A DNA stretch of 57,909 nucleotides from Acidimicrobiia bacterium (GTDB taxonomy: Bacteria > Actinomycetota > Acidimicrobiia > Spongiisociales > ZC4RG35), in assembly GCA_026002975.1 (NCBI GenBank), contig BPGJ01000005.1, forward strand, positions 138,693 to 196,601, given 5' to 3'. A model generated the notes under the pieces. The model was not told the origin of the DNA, searched no databases, and saw nothing but the letters and a program-made list of their open reading frames with translations. Both the position numbers and the translations under genes were made by a program. Below, piece after piece: positions 18,343 through 28,234 of the stretch (position 1 is its first letter; every line of letters begins with the position of its first letter).

Positions 18343-19538
18343 GACGGCAGGGTCAGTACGAAGCAGGTGACCGAACCGTCCCGTACGTAGCTGAGCGACC
18401 CTCCCATACGTTCGGCGAGTAGGCGGGAGACCCACAGCCCCAGACCGTGGCCGCCTGTTTCGACGTCGCCCCCTCGTTCATAGGGACGGAACACCGCCTC
18501 GGCCACCGAGTCGGGAACCCCGGGACCGTCGTCGCACACCGAGATCTCAGCCGCGTCGGACCGTTGGCGGATCTCGACCCAGATCCTGTCGCCCCCGTAC
18601 TTCAGAGCGTTGGTGAGGAGGTTCCTCAGCACCTGACGGGACCGGACCGGATCGGCGGTGACCAGCCCCGTCCCGGCGACGGTGACCTGGGGAGCCACCT
18701 CCGCCGCCAACGACGAGGCGAGGGCACCGGCGTCCAGCGGCACGGGAGTCACCTCCAGGTGGCCGCCTTCTGCCAAACCCACCACGAGGAGGTCCTCGAC
18801 GATGGCGGCGGCGTCCTCGGCCTGGTGGACCAGCATCTCGATCACCTCGCCCCGCTCCTCGTCGAGGATCTCGCCTTCGGCCAGGAGCCGAGCCAGGCCG
18901 AGTACGCCGGTGAGGGGGGTCCTCAGCTCGTGGGAGATGGCCGACACGAAGTCCCTCCGGGAGCGCATCAGCCTCTCCAGGGTGCGGCTGTGTGCTTGCA
19001 CGCGCTCGTATGCTTCGGTCAGAGCCAGCGCGCCGGCTACCACGTCCGCCAGATGGCTCATCACCCAGGTGTGGAACTCGGAGTAGGCCCGGGGTTGGCG
19101 GGAGCAGAAGAAGAGGTACCCGAACCTGTCACCCTTGGCCTCCAACGGGCAGCACAGACCCGACCGGATCCCCTCGTCGAGGAGCAGCCGGGCGGGATGC
19201 CCCTCCGGGCGGGCCCCGGCCAGCGCGGCGGTGTCGATGTCGATCCAGGGGCCGGAAGGTGGTTCGCTGGTGGGGACGAACCGAAACCCCACATCGAGCA
19301 GCACCGAGGGATAGGCGGCCCGCACCCATCGGGTCACCAACTCGTCGCCATCGATGGTGGCGTACTCCAACCGGTCGAAGGGCAGAAGCGGATGAAACGC
19401 CTCGAACGCCGCGTCGAGCACCCCGGCAACCGTGGTCTCGCTGCGCAACCGGGCAGCCACCCGAAGCAGCATCTCGGCCGCTTCGGCTCGCCGACCCTCC
19501 AGATCGGGCGCGTCCATGAGGGTTCTATCGGCGCCCAC
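18252..19538 (-). CDS. Sensor histidine kinase with GAF-like domain
   Basis: The 428-residue protein has a GAF-like sensing domain (about residues 25-165) and a HisKA domain with phosphoacceptor His in AISHELRTPLTGVLGLARLLAEG (about residues 202-224). Its ATPase domain has N box LRNLLTNALKYGG, G1 DDGPGVPDS and G2 GGHGLGLWVS. There are no clear TM helices, so it is probably cytosolic. No response regulator is adjacent. The start is GTG 19536-19538 or ATG 19515-19517, and neither has a decisive ribosome site. The C-terminal tail of about 30 residues beyond the kinase fold runs into the convergent yceI gene. Confidence 0.88.
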   Translation of the reverse strand: MGADRTLMDAPDLEGRRAEAAEMLLRVAARLRSETTVAGVLDAAFEAFHPLLPFDRLEYATIDGDELVTRWVRAAYPSVLLDVGFRFVPTSEPPSGPWIDIDTAALAGARPEGHPARLLLDEGIRSGLCCPLEAKGDRFGYLFFCSRQPRAYSEFHTWVMSHLADVVAGALALTEAYERVQAHSRTLERLMRSRRDFVSAISHELRTPLTGVLGLARLLAEGEILDEERGEVIEMLVHQAEDAAAIVEDLLVVGLAEGGHLEVTPVPLDAGALASSLAAEVAPQVTVAGTGLVTADPVRSRQVLRNLLTNALKYGGDRIWVEIRQRSDAAEISVCDDGPGVPDSVAEAVFRPYERGGDVETGGHGLGLWVSRLLAERMGGSLSYVRDGSVTCFVLTLPSQVDSATNESVNVTSSDTSATDGTWGITNP

Positions 19539-19594
19539 GACGTGGACCTGTAACCCGTGGGCGAGGTGGCTCCACTGCGTACACTCGTCGGGGA

Positions 19595-21328
19595 ATGTAC
19601 TCGGTGGAGGACAAGGAGAGAGTCCGGGCAGCCACCAATCTGGTGGAGCTGGTGGCTGCGGTCACGAAGGTGAAACGCACCGGCCGCACCCACATGGCCA
19701 TCTGCCCGTTCCACCAGGAGAAGACGCCCTCGATGTCGATCGACGCGGCCCGTGGTCTCTACTACTGCCACGGCTGCCACGCCTCGGGTGACGTGTTCAC
19801 CTTCGTCCAGGAGACCCAGGGTCTGAGTTTCGTGGAAGCACTGGAGCTCCTCGCATCCCAAGCGGGGATAACCCTCACCCGCGACCCGACGGCGAACCGC
19901 CGGCACGCCTGGCGTAGAGAGCTCATCGACGCGGTGAGGAGGGCGGTGGATTTCTACCACCGGGTACTCACCAAGGCGCCGGAGGCAGGTCCCGCCCGGG
20001 CCTATCTCAGGTCGAGGGGATACGACGCCGACACGGTCACCGAATTCAAACTGGGTTACTCACCTCCGGGGGGAAACGCTCTGGTCCGGGAGATGCAAGC
20101 CGCAGGAGTCGACGACAAGGTGCTGGTGGCCGCCGGACTGGCCCGACGTGGGCGAGGGGGGAGCATCTACGACGAGATGCAGAACCGGGTCTTGTTCCCC
20201 GTGTTCGACCTCCGGGGCGACCCGGTGGGGTTCGGCGGTCGGGCTCTGGGCGACGAACAACCCAAATATCGGAACACGCCGGAGACCGCCATCTACAAGA
20301 AGTCGGGACTGCTGTACGGGCTCGACCGGGCGAGACGACACATCCCCCGGGTCGGGTACGCGGTGGTGGTCGAGGGGTACACCGACGTGATCGCCCTGCA
20401 CAAGGCGGGTGTCGAGGTGGCGGTTGCGACCTGCGGTACGGCCCTCGGTGAGGAGCACTTCGACCTGTTGCGCCGATTCACCGACAGGGTGGTGCTGGCT
20501 TTCGACGCGGACAGCGCCGGAGCGGGAGCTGCGCTCCGGGGCGACTCTCTCCAAACCCCGACCCGGCTGGAGATGGATCTCCGAGTCGCCGACCTGCCGG
20601 AGGGAAAGGACCCGGCGGATCTGGTGCAGGAAGACCGGGTCGACGACCTGTTGGAGGCGTTGGCGAGGTCGAGGCCGCTGATCAGGTTCCGGATCGACCG
20701 TGAACTGGCTCGTTTCGATCTGTCCGAACCGGAGGGAAAGGCGAGAGCCCTCCAAGCCGTCAAACCACGCCTCGAGGTGATCGACGACGAGATCGTCCGT
20801 GCCGAGTACGTACGCTACGTCGCCCAGGTGTTGGATATCGACCCGGCGACGGTCAACCGTAACCTGGCCGGTCGACCCCGGCAGAGCCACCGCCCGACGG
20901 CGCCCAAGGACCATTCCCAAGACCGTCGGGCGCGGATCGAAACCGAGCTGCTGCGGGCGGTGCTGGCCGAACCTGCCGAAGCCCGCCGGATGGGCGTAGA
21001 AGCGGCCATGTTCCGAGACCCGGAGCTTCGGGCCGCATTCGAGCGGGTCGCCGGGTACGTCCTCGAAGACGACACCGAAGGACCGGTTCCCCTCCGCTCC
21101 TCGGACGACCCGACCGATCGGCGTCTACTGGAGTTGGCTACCGACCCCCGCCCGGTGGGGTCGGTCGACGAACTGGTGCGCAGGCTCCAGGAGTACGAGT
21201 TGGAGGCGAGGATCGCCGAGCTGCGGGGCCGGCTGGCACGACTCGACCCGGCGGAACAGGCTTCTTCTCCCACCCTGCAGGAGTTGGTACGTTTGCAGGA
21301 AGCCAAGCGAGAGCTCGAACGGACGTGA
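19595..21328 (+). CDS. dnaG: DNA primase
   Basis: This 577-residue primase has the N-terminal CHC2 zinc ribbon ([14 protein letters not shown]... [11 protein letters not shown], about residues 38-67). Its TOPRIM catalytic core has [15 protein letters not shown] and [11 protein letters not shown], and it ends in a helicase-binding C-terminal domain. It lays RNA primers for lagging-strand synthesis. It forms the classic macromolecular-synthesis pair with rpoD, whose GTG start overlaps its stop as GTGA. A TACACT at 19580-19585 could be a -10, but the leader to the ATG would be short. Confidence 0.96.
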   Translation: MYSVEDKERVRAATNLVELVAAVTKVKRTGRTHMAICPFHQEKTPSMSIDAARGLYYCHGCHASGDVFTFVQETQGLSFVEALELLASQAGITLTRDPTANRRHAWRRELIDAVRRAVDFYHRVLTKAPEAGPARAYLRSRGYDADTVTEFKLGYSPPGGNALVREMQAAGVDDKVLVAAGLARRGRGGSIYDEMQNRVLFPVFDLRGDPVGFGGRALGDEQPKYRNTPETAIYKKSGLLYGLDRARRHIPRVGYAVVVEGYTDVIALHKAGVEVAVATCGTALGEEHFDLLRRFTDRVVLAFDADSAGAGAALRGDSLQTPTRLEMDLRVADLPEGKDPADLVQEDRVDDLLEALARSRPLIRFRIDRELARFDLSEPEGKARALQAVKPRLEVIDDEIVRAEYVRYVAQVLDIDPATVNRNLAGRPRQSHRPTAPKDHSQDRRARIETELLRAVLAEPAEARRMGVEAAMFRDPELRAAFERVAGYVLEDDTEGPVPLRSSDDPTDRRLLELATDPRPVGSVDELVRRLQEYELEARIAELRGRLARLDPAEQASSPTLQELVRLQEAKRELERT

Positions 21329-22458
21329 ACACGCTTCCTCCCACCGTCCGACCCGTCGTAGACCAGCTGGTCAAACGCGGCATGCAGCGGGGATTCCTCA
21401 CCGCCCACGAGGTGCAGCAGGACCTGGTCGACGCCGAAGCGCCTCCGGAGACCTTCGAGTCGATCCTGGAGCTGCTCAGAGGGCGGGGGATCAAGATCGA
21501 AGAGGAGTTCGACGACCCCCTCGACGACCTACTCGACGACGAGTCGGTGTCGGTCTCCGACCCGGTGAAGATGTGGCTCCAGGAGATCGGACGCTATCGG
21601 CTCCTGACCGCCCAGCAGGAGGTCGAGCTCGCCATCCAGATCGAGGCGGGGAGGCGCGCGGCGGAGCGTCTCCAGTCGGAACCCGATCTGAGCGCGGAGG
21701 ATCGATCCCTCCTCGAACGGCAGGTCCGCCAGGGGGAGGCAGCCCACCGCCGGCTGGTCGAGGCCAACCTGCGTCTGGTGGTGTCGATCGCCCGGAGTTA
21801 CGTCGGTCGGGGAATGCCGCTGCTGGACCTGATCCAGGAGGGCAACCTGGGGCTGATCAGGGCGGTCGACCGTTTCGACTACCGCCGGGGTTTCAAGTTC
21901 TCCACCTACGCGTCTTGGTGGATAAGGCAAGCCATCACCCGGGCGATCGCCGACCAGGCGAGGACGATCCGGGTGCCGATCCACGTGGTCGAGATGATCA
22001 ACCGTCTGATCAGGGTGCAGCGAGAGCTGTCCCAGGACCTGGGCAGGGAACCCACCATCGAGGAGATAGCCGCCGAGCTCAACGTCGACCCCGACCGGGT
22101 GAACGAGCTGTCCCGGTTCGCGCAGACGCCACTCTCGCTGGAGTCGCCGGTGGGGGAGGAGGAAGACACCACCCTGGGGGACTTCGTCGAGGACGGCACC
22201 GCCGAGGTCCCGGTCGAAGCCGCCACCTTCAAGCTGCTGCAGGACTATCTGGCGCATGCCCTGGAGAACCTCAACGAGAGGGAGCGTCAGGTACTGGTGA
22301 TGCGTTTCGGGTTGGAGGACGGGCGGGTGAGGACCCTCGAGGAGGTCGGCGAGCATTTCAAAGTGACCCGGGAGAGGATCCGGCAGCTCGAGACGAAGGC
22401 GCTCGCCAAACTGCGCCACCCCCAGAACTCCCGCCGGCTGGAGGGGTTCCTGGAGTGA
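21325..22458 (+). CDS. rpoD: Primary RNA polymerase sigma factor
   Basis: The 377-residue protein has a short region 1.1-like N-terminus ([24 protein letters not shown]) and an acidic stretch. Region 1.2 is [25 protein letters not shown] and regions 2.1-2.4 include [57 protein letters not shown]. Regions 3 and a canonical region 4.2 ([30 protein letters not shown]) follow. The dnaG-rpoD coupling marks it as the housekeeping factor. Two further sigma-70 genes in the window (35769, 54953) are group 2-like. Confidence 0.95.
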   Translation: MNTLPPTVRPVVDQLVKRGMQRGFLTAHEVQQDLVDAEAPPETFESILELLRGRGIKIEEEFDDPLDDLLDDESVSVSDPVKMWLQEIGRYRLLTAQQEVELAIQIEAGRRAAERLQSEPDLSAEDRSLLERQVRQGEAAHRRLVEANLRLVVSIARSYVGRGMPLLDLIQEGNLGLIRAVDRFDYRRGFKFSTYASWWIRQAITRAIADQARTIRVPIHVVEMINRLIRVQRELSQDLGREPTIEEIAAELNVDPDRVNELSRFAQTPLSLESPVGEEEDTTLGDFVEDGTAEVPVEAATFKLLQDYLAHALENLNERERQVLVMRFGLEDGRVRTLEEVGEHFKVTRERIRQLETKALAKLRHPQNSRRLEGFLE

Positions 22459-22462
22459 AGCT

Positions 22463-22726
22463 CTATGCCGATCGTCTCTGGGGTGTCTCGGCTCGGCTCC
22501 CGGCCAGGTCACGGAGGAATCCCGCTCCCTGGTCGAGAGTCCGGGCGGCGAGTTCGCGGGCCAGATCGACCACGCCGACCGCCTGGCGGACGAGCTGGTC
22601 GACTGCCGGGTGAGCGGCCGCCTGGGAGGCGACCCTCCGGATCTGTTCGTACCGCTCACGGCCCGCCCGGGCTCCCAGGACGTAGCCCGCGCCGAATCCA
22701 ACCAACAGTCCCGTCTTGAACCGCAT
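22463..22726 (-). CDS. Small membrane protein, YtxH-like
   Basis: The 87-residue product begins MRFKTGLLVGFGAGYVLGARAGRERYEQIRR. This is one glycine-rich TM helix followed by the GARAGRERYEQI signature seen in small actinobacterial membrane proteins, then an amphipathic helical tail. Its biochemical role is unknown. It is convergent with rpoD, ending four bases after that stop, and divergent from the histidine kinase at 22812. Confidence 0.78.
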   Translation of the reverse strand: MRFKTGLLVGFGAGYVLGARAGRERYEQIRRVASQAAAHPAVDQLVRQAVGVVDLARELAARTLDQGAGFLRDLAGSRAETPQRRSA

Positions 22727-22811
22727 GGCCGGATTCTGCCATCCGTGAGCGGAACTTTCCCCTAAACGACCCGGCGGTAGAGGCCGATGACTCGGGGAAA
22801 AGAGGGGGACA

Positions 22812-24229
22812 GTGATCTACCGGAACCTGATCGATCGTCTACCCGTGGGCGTGTACCGCACCACCCGGGACGGGAGACTCGAATTCGCCAACCCCGCCCT
22901 GGCCGATCTCTTCGGCTACGACAGCGTCGAAGAGCTGCTCCAAGTCGACGTCCGGGGACTCTACGTCGACCCCTCCGAACGGGAAAGCGCCATAGCCGAA
23001 GCCGATCGGGGGGTGGTCCACGGGCCCCGGGTGCATCGCTTCCGGCGCAGGGACGGATCCACCTTCTGGGCACGGATCCGCCCCCGTGCGGTTCGGGACG
23101 AGACGGGAAGGACCGTCGGCTGGGAGGGGATCATCGAGGACGTCACCGAGGAGTACCACCTGCGTGAGGCTCTGGCCCTATCAGAGTCGAGGTTCCGGGC
23201 CGCCTTCGAGAATTCTCCCTGGCCGATGATCCTGGTGGGCCCCGACCTGTGCCTGTTGGCGGCCAACGACGCCGCCGTCGCCCTGGCGGGAGTGGACCGT
23301 GAACGCCTCTTGGCGACGCCGCCCGACTCCTTCGTCTCCCCAGAGGAGTTCGAAGCGACCTTGGAGCAGGTCAGAGGAATGATCTCTGGGGAGTTGGACA
23401 GCTATGTGGCGACGGTACATCCTGAAGGCCCCGAGGGCGACCGACGCACCCTCATGCTCTCGGCTACTGCGGTTCGCAACCCCGACGGCACCCTCAATTC
23501 CATCGTGTACCAGGTGGTCGACGTGACCGACCGCGAGCGGGTGAGAGAGCAGCTCGAGGCTCTGGTGCGTGCCAAGGAGGACCTGGTGATGTCGGTCAGC
23601 CACGAGCTTCGCACCCCGTTGACGTCGATCGTCGGCCTGGCCAGGGAACTGGTGGAGCGTTGGGAGGAAGTTCAACGAGGAAGAGAGGCGGGACCTGGTG
23701 GAGCTGGTGGCTTCCCAGGGGGAGGACATGGCTGCACTGGTCGAAGACCTGCTGGTGGCCGCACGGTCGGAGGTCGGGAATGGTGTCCATCCATCCCGAA
23801 GTCCTCGACATGGGCGTCGAGCTCGCCGAAGTCGTCGGATGCTGGACGTCACAGTGCCGACGTGAGGATTCGAGCCGCCGGCGGAGCCCATCTACGTGCT
23901 GGCAGATGTCCACCGGTTTCGCCAGATCCTCCGCAACCTCCTGTCCAACGCGGTCAAGTACGGGAAGGAGCCGATCCTGGTTCGGGTCGAGAACCGGGAC
24001 GATCTGGTGGAGGTGTCGGTCCGCGACATGGGCGAGGCCCTCCCGGAGGCGCAGCGGGAAGCGATCTTCGACCCGTACTACCGGGCCTCGACCGCCGGCG
24101 CCTCCCGGTTCGGTGGGGTTGGGTCTGGCGGTGAGCCGCAACCTCGCTCGACTGATGGGAGGTGATCTGGAATATCGGGTCACCGACGGAACCTCCGACT
24201 TCGTCCTCACCCTCCCCGGCGCCAAGTGA
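22812..24229 (+). pseudogene. PAS-PAS sensor histidine kinase, disrupted by about five frameshifts
   Basis: The first frame encodes two PAS domains (residues about 1-115 and 125-245) and a HisKA box SVSHELRTPLTSIVGLARELVERWEE. The frame is then lost. Single-base gains near 23667-23670, 23779, 23838-23860, 23880-23900 and 24114-24118 restore, in turn, EERRDLVELVASQGEDMAALVEDL, VSIHPEVLDMGVELAEVV, a short middle piece, VLADVHRFRQILRNLLSNAVKYG (N box), and GLGLAVSRNLARLMGGDLEYR (G2 box) ending at the TGA 24227-24229. If the sequence is right this is a pseudogene. If the gains are sequencing errors, it is an intact cytosolic kinase of about 470 residues. Confidence 0.8.
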
Positions 24230-24315
24230 CGAGCGGCGACCTCCGGAGCCTGGGCCGGAACCTCCGCTGGTACACTCGGCCCGCCTCAGGGCTTCGTTCT
24301 CGTGGTTTTCCACGT

Positions 24316-24388
24316 TCCGGGGTAGCTCAACCGGCAGAGCAGCGGACTGTTAATCCGTCGGTTGTGGGTTCGAGTCCCACCCCCGGAG
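24316..24388 (+). tRNA. tRNA-Asn (GTT)
   Basis: A 73-base cloverleaf is visible. Acceptor TCCGGGG pairs with CCCCGGA. The D arm is GCTCAACCGGCAGAGC, the anticodon arm CGGACT-GTT-AATCCG has GTT at 24349-24351, and the T arm GTGGG-TTCGAGT-CCCAC is perfect. The CCA end is not encoded. It stands alone after the broken kinase gene. Confidence 0.97.
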
Positions 24389-24513
24389 CCGGCGGCTAGC
24401 AGGCAAAACGCCGATCTACCAGGGGTTTCACCCTCTCGTGTGGGCTTCCATCCAGCCGGATCTCCTCAGAGCTGGGATGGCCTGGCCGGCTCCGAGACAT
24501 GAGACCACCCGGT

Positions 24514-24891
24514 TCAACCCCGCTGATACTCGTCGTCGGTCACCTTCCTGGGTTCCCAGGTGGTCGGTCCGCCGGTGGTGAGGGACAGATGCATCATGTA
24601 GGAGGTCGGCGCGGCTCCGTGCCAGTGGAGCTCACCCGGAGGTGCGTAGACCACGTCACCGGGACCGACCTCGATCACCGTCTGTTCGGTGCCGACCCGG
24701 CCGGCTCCCGAAACCACGTAAAGGACCTGACCCTCGGGATGGCGGTGCCAATCGGTGCGCGCGCCGGGGGCGAACAACACCCCGAGGGCATCCACGTGAT
24801 GGCTGCTCAGGGGACCGAACCAGACCTGGCCGGTGAAGTGCTCCGCCGGTGCCGGAGTCCACTCGAGTTTCTCGGCGGGGAGGTGCTCCAC
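24514..24891 (-). CDS. Cupin domain protein
   Basis: The 125-residue protein is a single small cupin. Motif 1 is DWHRHPEGQVLYVVSGAGRVG with two His and a Glu as likely metal ligands, and motif 2 is PGDVVYAPPGELHWHGAAP. Relatives include carboxymuconolactone-type cupins and quercetinase-like proteins; the substrate is not deducible. Its GTG start is four bases downstream of the isochorismatase stop, so it is the last gene of a three-gene minus-strand group after lhgO. The 125 bases between it and tRNA-Asn hold only an imperfect dyad (CCATCCAGC/GCTGGGATGG) without a T run. Confidence 0.85.
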   Translation of the reverse strand: MEHLPAEKLEWTPAPAEHFTGQVWFGPLSSHHVDALGVLFAPGARTDWHRHPEGQVLYVVSGAGRVGTEQTVIEVGPGDVVYAPPGELHWHGAAPTSYMMHLSLTTGGPTTWEPRKVTDDEYQRG

Positions 24892-24895
24892 GGCC

Positions 24896-25447
24896 TCAGA
24901 GAAGGTCCCGGGATTCGACCACCTCGGCCCCGTAGAACGTCTTGAGGTAGTCGAGGGCCCGCTGCTGCCGGGTCTGAACCGGTTCCTCGCCGAGGGGCTC
25001 GAACACGGCGGTGGCGTCGGCCGGGACCACCACCCGCAGACCCCTCTGGAACGCGTCGTAGGAGGTGTGGCGGATGCAGCAGTCGGTGTGCTGACCCACC
25101 AGGACGACCTGACCCACCTGATGGATGGCGAGGTTGGTCGTCATGTCGGTCTCGGTGAACGCCGAGTAGTAACGCTTGGGAACGACCAGGTCGGGTTGTT
25201 CGGGTCGCAGGTCGTCGATCACCTCGGCGCCCCGGGTGCCCGCCATGGCATGCTCACCGAAGATCGCCAACTCGAAGTCTCCGGGACGGTGCGCGTCGTT
25301 GGCGTAGATCACGACCCAGTCATCCCGACGCCGAGCCTCTTCGGCCAACGCGCCGATCGGATCGATGATGGGCTTCGCAGCCGGGTTGGCCAGGGTCCCG
25401 TCCACGAAGTCGTTCAGCATGTCGACGATCACCAGTGCCGTCTTCAT
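24896..25447 (-). CDS. Isochorismatase-family cysteine hydrolase (nicotinamidase-like)
   Basis: The 183-residue protein has the family layout: VIVDMLNDFVDG with the catalytic Asp, a Lys within VVPKRYYSAF, and the nucleophile Cys in VGQHTDCCIRHTSYDAFQRGLRVVV. Members hydrolyse nicotinamide, isochorismate or related amides. The HTDCCIR segment, rather than the VCV seen in PncA, makes nicotinamide uncertain. A clearer PncA is at 45726-46308. A strong AGGAGG precedes the ATG. It lies between lhgO and the cupin gene, all on the minus strand. Confidence 0.88.
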   Translation of the reverse strand: MKTALVIVDMLNDFVDGTLANPAAKPIIDPIGALAEEARRRDDWVVIYANDAHRPGDFELAIFGEHAMAGTRGAEVIDDLRPEQPDLVVPKRYYSAFTETDMTTNLAIHQVGQVVLVGQHTDCCIRHTSYDAFQRGLRVVVPADATAVFEPLGEEPVQTRQQRALDYLKTFYGAEVVESRDLL

Positions 25448-25497
25448 TCGCCTCCTCCTCGTTCCTCGGTCGAATCCTAGGCCTGCTCGAAAGCCTC

Positions 25498-26682
25498 TCA
25501 GACCGGCACCCTCCGGGCGATCTCCTCGCCGATGGCCAGTGAGGCCGTCGCCGCCGGGGACGGGGCGTTGAGGACCGCCACCACCCGATCGTCTTGGGCG
25601 AAGACGAAGTCGTCGACCAGGCTTCCGTCGGGGGCCAAGGCCTGGGCTCGCACCCCGGCGCCGGCCCGGACCAGGTCGCCGGGCAGGAGGGCGGGTAGGA
25701 GCCGGCGGGCAGCCTTCAACAGGAGAGGAGGCCAGAGTGAGCGGAGGATCTCGGCCAACCCGGTGCGCCAATAGCGACGCACCAGGGCTGCCAACCCTGG
25801 GGTCCGCAGCACGTCCAAGGTGTCGGAGAAGGACACCCGACCCCACGAATAGCCCTCCCGGGCCAGTGCCGGAACCGCGTTGGGACCCACTTCCACCTCG
25901 CCGGCCAGCTTCTTGGTGAAGTGGACACCCAGGAACGGGAACGCCGGGTCGGGCACCGGGTAGATGAGACCTCTCACCAGCTCGGGTCGTCGAAGATGCC
26001 AATACTCGCCTCGGAAAGGAACGATCCGGACCGAAGGCTCCAGACCCAACGCAGTCGCCACCCGATCCGACTGGAGTCCGGCACACGCGACCGCCACGCT
26101 GCCCCCCACCGAAGCCCCGTCGGCCAGCCGCAGTCTCACACCGTCCGAGCGGCGGTCGGCTCCCACCACCGGTGCGCCCATCACGAATCGCGTCTTGCGG
26201 CTCCGGAGGATCTCCGCCAGCGCGGCCGCGACCCTTCGGAAGTCGACCACTCCTGCCCCCGGCACGTGGAGGGCGGCGATCCCTCGGGCGTAGGGTTCCA
26301 GGTCGGCGAGTTCGTCGGGTCCGATCCTGTGGGCTTCGACGCCGTTGGCCGAAGCACGCCGCTGGAGTTCGTCCAGCCGGGGTAGCTCGTCTTCGTCGAC
26401 CGCGACGATGACCTTCCCGCTGATCCGGGTCGGGATGTTCGCCTGGTCGCAGAAACCGATGAGTCGTCGCCGACCTTCGACACACAGCCGGGCCTTGGCC
26501 GAGCCGGGTCGGTAGTAGACACCGGTGTGGATCACACCCGAGTTGTGGCCCGTCTGATGAACCGCGAGCTGGGTTTCCTTGTCGACGACCACCACCTCGG
26601 CACCCCTCTCTGTGAGCGCCAGGGCTGTGGCCAACCCCACGATGCCGGCACCCACCACCACTACGTCGCCGCCGCTCTCCAA
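25498..26682 (-). CDS. lhgO: L-2-hydroxyglutarate oxidase / FAD-dependent oxidoreductase
   Basis: The 394-residue DAO-fold flavoprotein starts VVVVGAGIVGLATALALTERGAEVVVVDKE (FAD-binding GXGXXG). It continues with QTGHNSGVIHTGVYYRPGSAKARLCVEGRR and IVPFRGEYWHLR, which are LhgO hallmarks. The enzyme oxidises L-2-hydroxyglutarate to 2-oxoglutarate and passes electrons to the quinone pool. I chose TTG at 26680-26682 because GAGGAGGAAG stands just upstream and the FAD motif follows within seven residues. Longer in-frame starts would cross the LCP promoter region. It heads a minus-strand trio with the isochorismatase and cupin genes. Confidence 0.87.
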   Translation of the reverse strand: MESGGDVVVVGAGIVGLATALALTERGAEVVVVDKETQLAVHQTGHNSGVIHTGVYYRPGSAKARLCVEGRRRLIGFCDQANIPTRISGKVIVAVDEDELPRLDELQRRASANGVEAHRIGPDELADLEPYARGIAALHVPGAGVVDFRRVAAALAEILRSRKTRFVMGAPVVGADRRSDGVRLRLADGASVGGSVAVACAGLQSDRVATALGLEPSVRIVPFRGEYWHLRRPELVRGLIYPVPDPAFPFLGVHFTKKLAGEVEVGPNAVPALAREGYSWGRVSFSDTLDVLRTPGLAALVRRYWRTGLAEILRSLWPPLLLKAARRLLPALLPGDLVRAGAGVRAQALAPDGSLVDDFVFAQDDRVVAVLNAPSPAATASLAIGEEIARRVPV

Positions 26683-26778
26683 ACTTCCTCCTCGCTCGTG
26701 GTCGCCCCTGGATATTCGCTCGCCCCCGGTTCCGTCAAATGACGGCTGCGCACTTGGGGCCCGGGCTACCTTTGTCCG

Positions 26779-28233
26779 GTGGCCCGCCACGCACGCAACC
26801 CCGACCGTGGACCCCTGGTAGGCGCCCTGTTCTCGGCGGTGTTCCCAGGATGGGGTCAGCTCCTCCGCGGCCGGCGGCGAGTCGGCTGGACCCTGATGGG
26901 GGCGGCAGCCGCGGTCATGGTCGTCTCGGTAGCGGCGTTGATCTGGGCCGGGCCCACCGAATTGGCACGGTGGCTGGTCTCTCCCCGGGTGCTGCTGGTG
27001 TTTCTGGTGCTCAACCTGGCTCTGGGCTCGTTCAGGTTGTGGGCGGTGCTGGACGCGTCGCGGGGTTCGAGCGGCCCGGTAGCCGGCCTGGTCGCGATCG
27101 TGGTGATCGGCGCGGTGGTGTTCCCTCATGGAGCCGTCGCGTGGGGCCAACTCCGTACCTACCGGTTCCTCAACTCGGTGTTCGTAGCCCCGACCAGCCC
27201 CACGACCACCGCCACGACCGGTACCGCCTCGCCGACCTCGGCGACGTCATCGTCTACCACCACCACCTCGCCCACCACGACCACCACCACCCACCCCTGG
27301 GAGGGCAAAGATCGGCTCAACATCCTGCTCCTCGGAGGTGACTCGGGGCCGGGTCGGACGGGCGTCCGGACCGACACGGTGATCCTCGCGTCGGTCGGGA
27401 TCCACACCGGCGACGTGGCGTTGTTCGGTTTCCCCCGAAACCTGACCGGACTCAGGTTCGCGGACGGATCCGAATTCACTGCCTACCAGGGGATCCTCAA
27501 CGAGGTGTATCTGTATGGGAGGGACCATCCGGATCGGTTCCCCGGACTCGACCCGGGGGCGGAAGCCATCGAACAGGTGATTGAGGAGCTGTCGGGGCTC
27601 GAGGTCGACCATTTCGTGCTGGTCGACCTCCTGGCCTTCGTGGAGGCGGTCGACGCCCTAGGTGGGGTGACCCTCTACGTCCCGAAACCGGTCAGCGACC
27701 CTCGATATCCACATCAGGACGGCACCACCGTGACAATCCACATCGACCAGGGGGTGCAGACCCTCGACGGCACCCATGCCCTGGCCTACGTCCGGATACG
27801 CCGGTACTCCGACGACTACGACCGGATGGCCCGTCAGCGGTGCTTCCTGGCAGCCGTGGCCGCCCAGCTCGATCCGGTACGGGTGCTCAGGGCCCTTCCG
27901 GCCCTCCTCGACACGCTGGAAGAGCACGTAACCACCGACATTCCTCTGGAACGAGTCCCGGACCTCGTCGAGCTGGCCGCCTCCATCCGGGTCGCCGATG
28001 CCCTGTCGGTGACCTTCGGTCCTCCCGACTGGAACGTCGGCTTCTCTACCCGAGGGTTCCCGATTCCCGACACCGAGAAGATCCGGGAGGCCGTGAGCCT
28101 GGCCGTCACCGACCCGGCCGCGGCCAGGGTCACCTACCGGCTGGAGGAAACGGGTGAGTCCTGCGGATACGGAGACGACCCCACCCAGCCACCGCCGGAG
28201 ACCACCACCACACCCCCCAGCTCGTCCCCCTGA
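26779..28233 (+). CDS. LytR-CpsA-Psr (LCP) family cell-envelope protein
   Basis: The 484-residue protein has an unusually long N-terminal membrane part of about four hydrophobic segments (residues 12-115). A Thr/Ser/Pro-rich linker (about 137-172) leads to the extracytoplasmic LCP domain (178-410). Key residues include RTGVRTDTVILASV, FPRNL and YVRIRRYSDDYDRMARQRCF, the Arg/Asp set that binds pyrophosphate of the lipid carrier. LCP enzymes transfer glycopolymers from undecaprenyl diphosphate to peptidoglycan. A Thr/Pro tail follows. It converges on the flippase-PGT fusion with a one-base gap, and the two may act on one polymer. Confidence 0.9.
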   Translation: MARHARNPDRGPLVGALFSAVFPGWGQLLRGRRRVGWTLMGAAAAVMVVSVAALIWAGPTELARWLVSPRVLLVFLVLNLALGSFRLWAVLDASRGSSGPVAGLVAIVVIGAVVFPHGAVAWGQLRTYRFLNSVFVAPTSPTTTATTGTASPTSATSSSTTTTSPTTTTTTHPWEGKDRLNILLLGGDSGPGRTGVRTDTVILASVGIHTGDVALFGFPRNLTGLRFADGSEFTAYQGILNEVYLYGRDHPDRFPGLDPGAEAIEQVIEELSGLEVDHFVLVDLLAFVEAVDALGGVTLYVPKPVSDPRYPHQDGTTVTIHIDQGVQTLDGTHALAYVRIRRYSDDYDRMARQRCFLAAVAAQLDPVRVLRALPALLDTLEEHVTTDIPLERVPDLVELAASIRVADALSVTFGPPDWNVGFSTRGFPIPDTEKIREAVSLAVTDPAAARVTYRLEETGESCGYGDDPTQPPPETTTTPPSSSP

Positions 28234-28234
28234 G

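Noticed and set aside
19580-19585. TACACT hexamers before dnaG, glyS and tRNA-Asn as promoters
   Set aside because: They resemble -10 boxes, but no TTGAC-like -35 is at 16-18 bases in any of the three cases.
24389-24513. A terminator-like dyad after tRNA-Asn (CCATCCAGC / GCTGGGATGG)
   Set aside because: The arms are imperfect, the loop is long and no T run follows on either strand.
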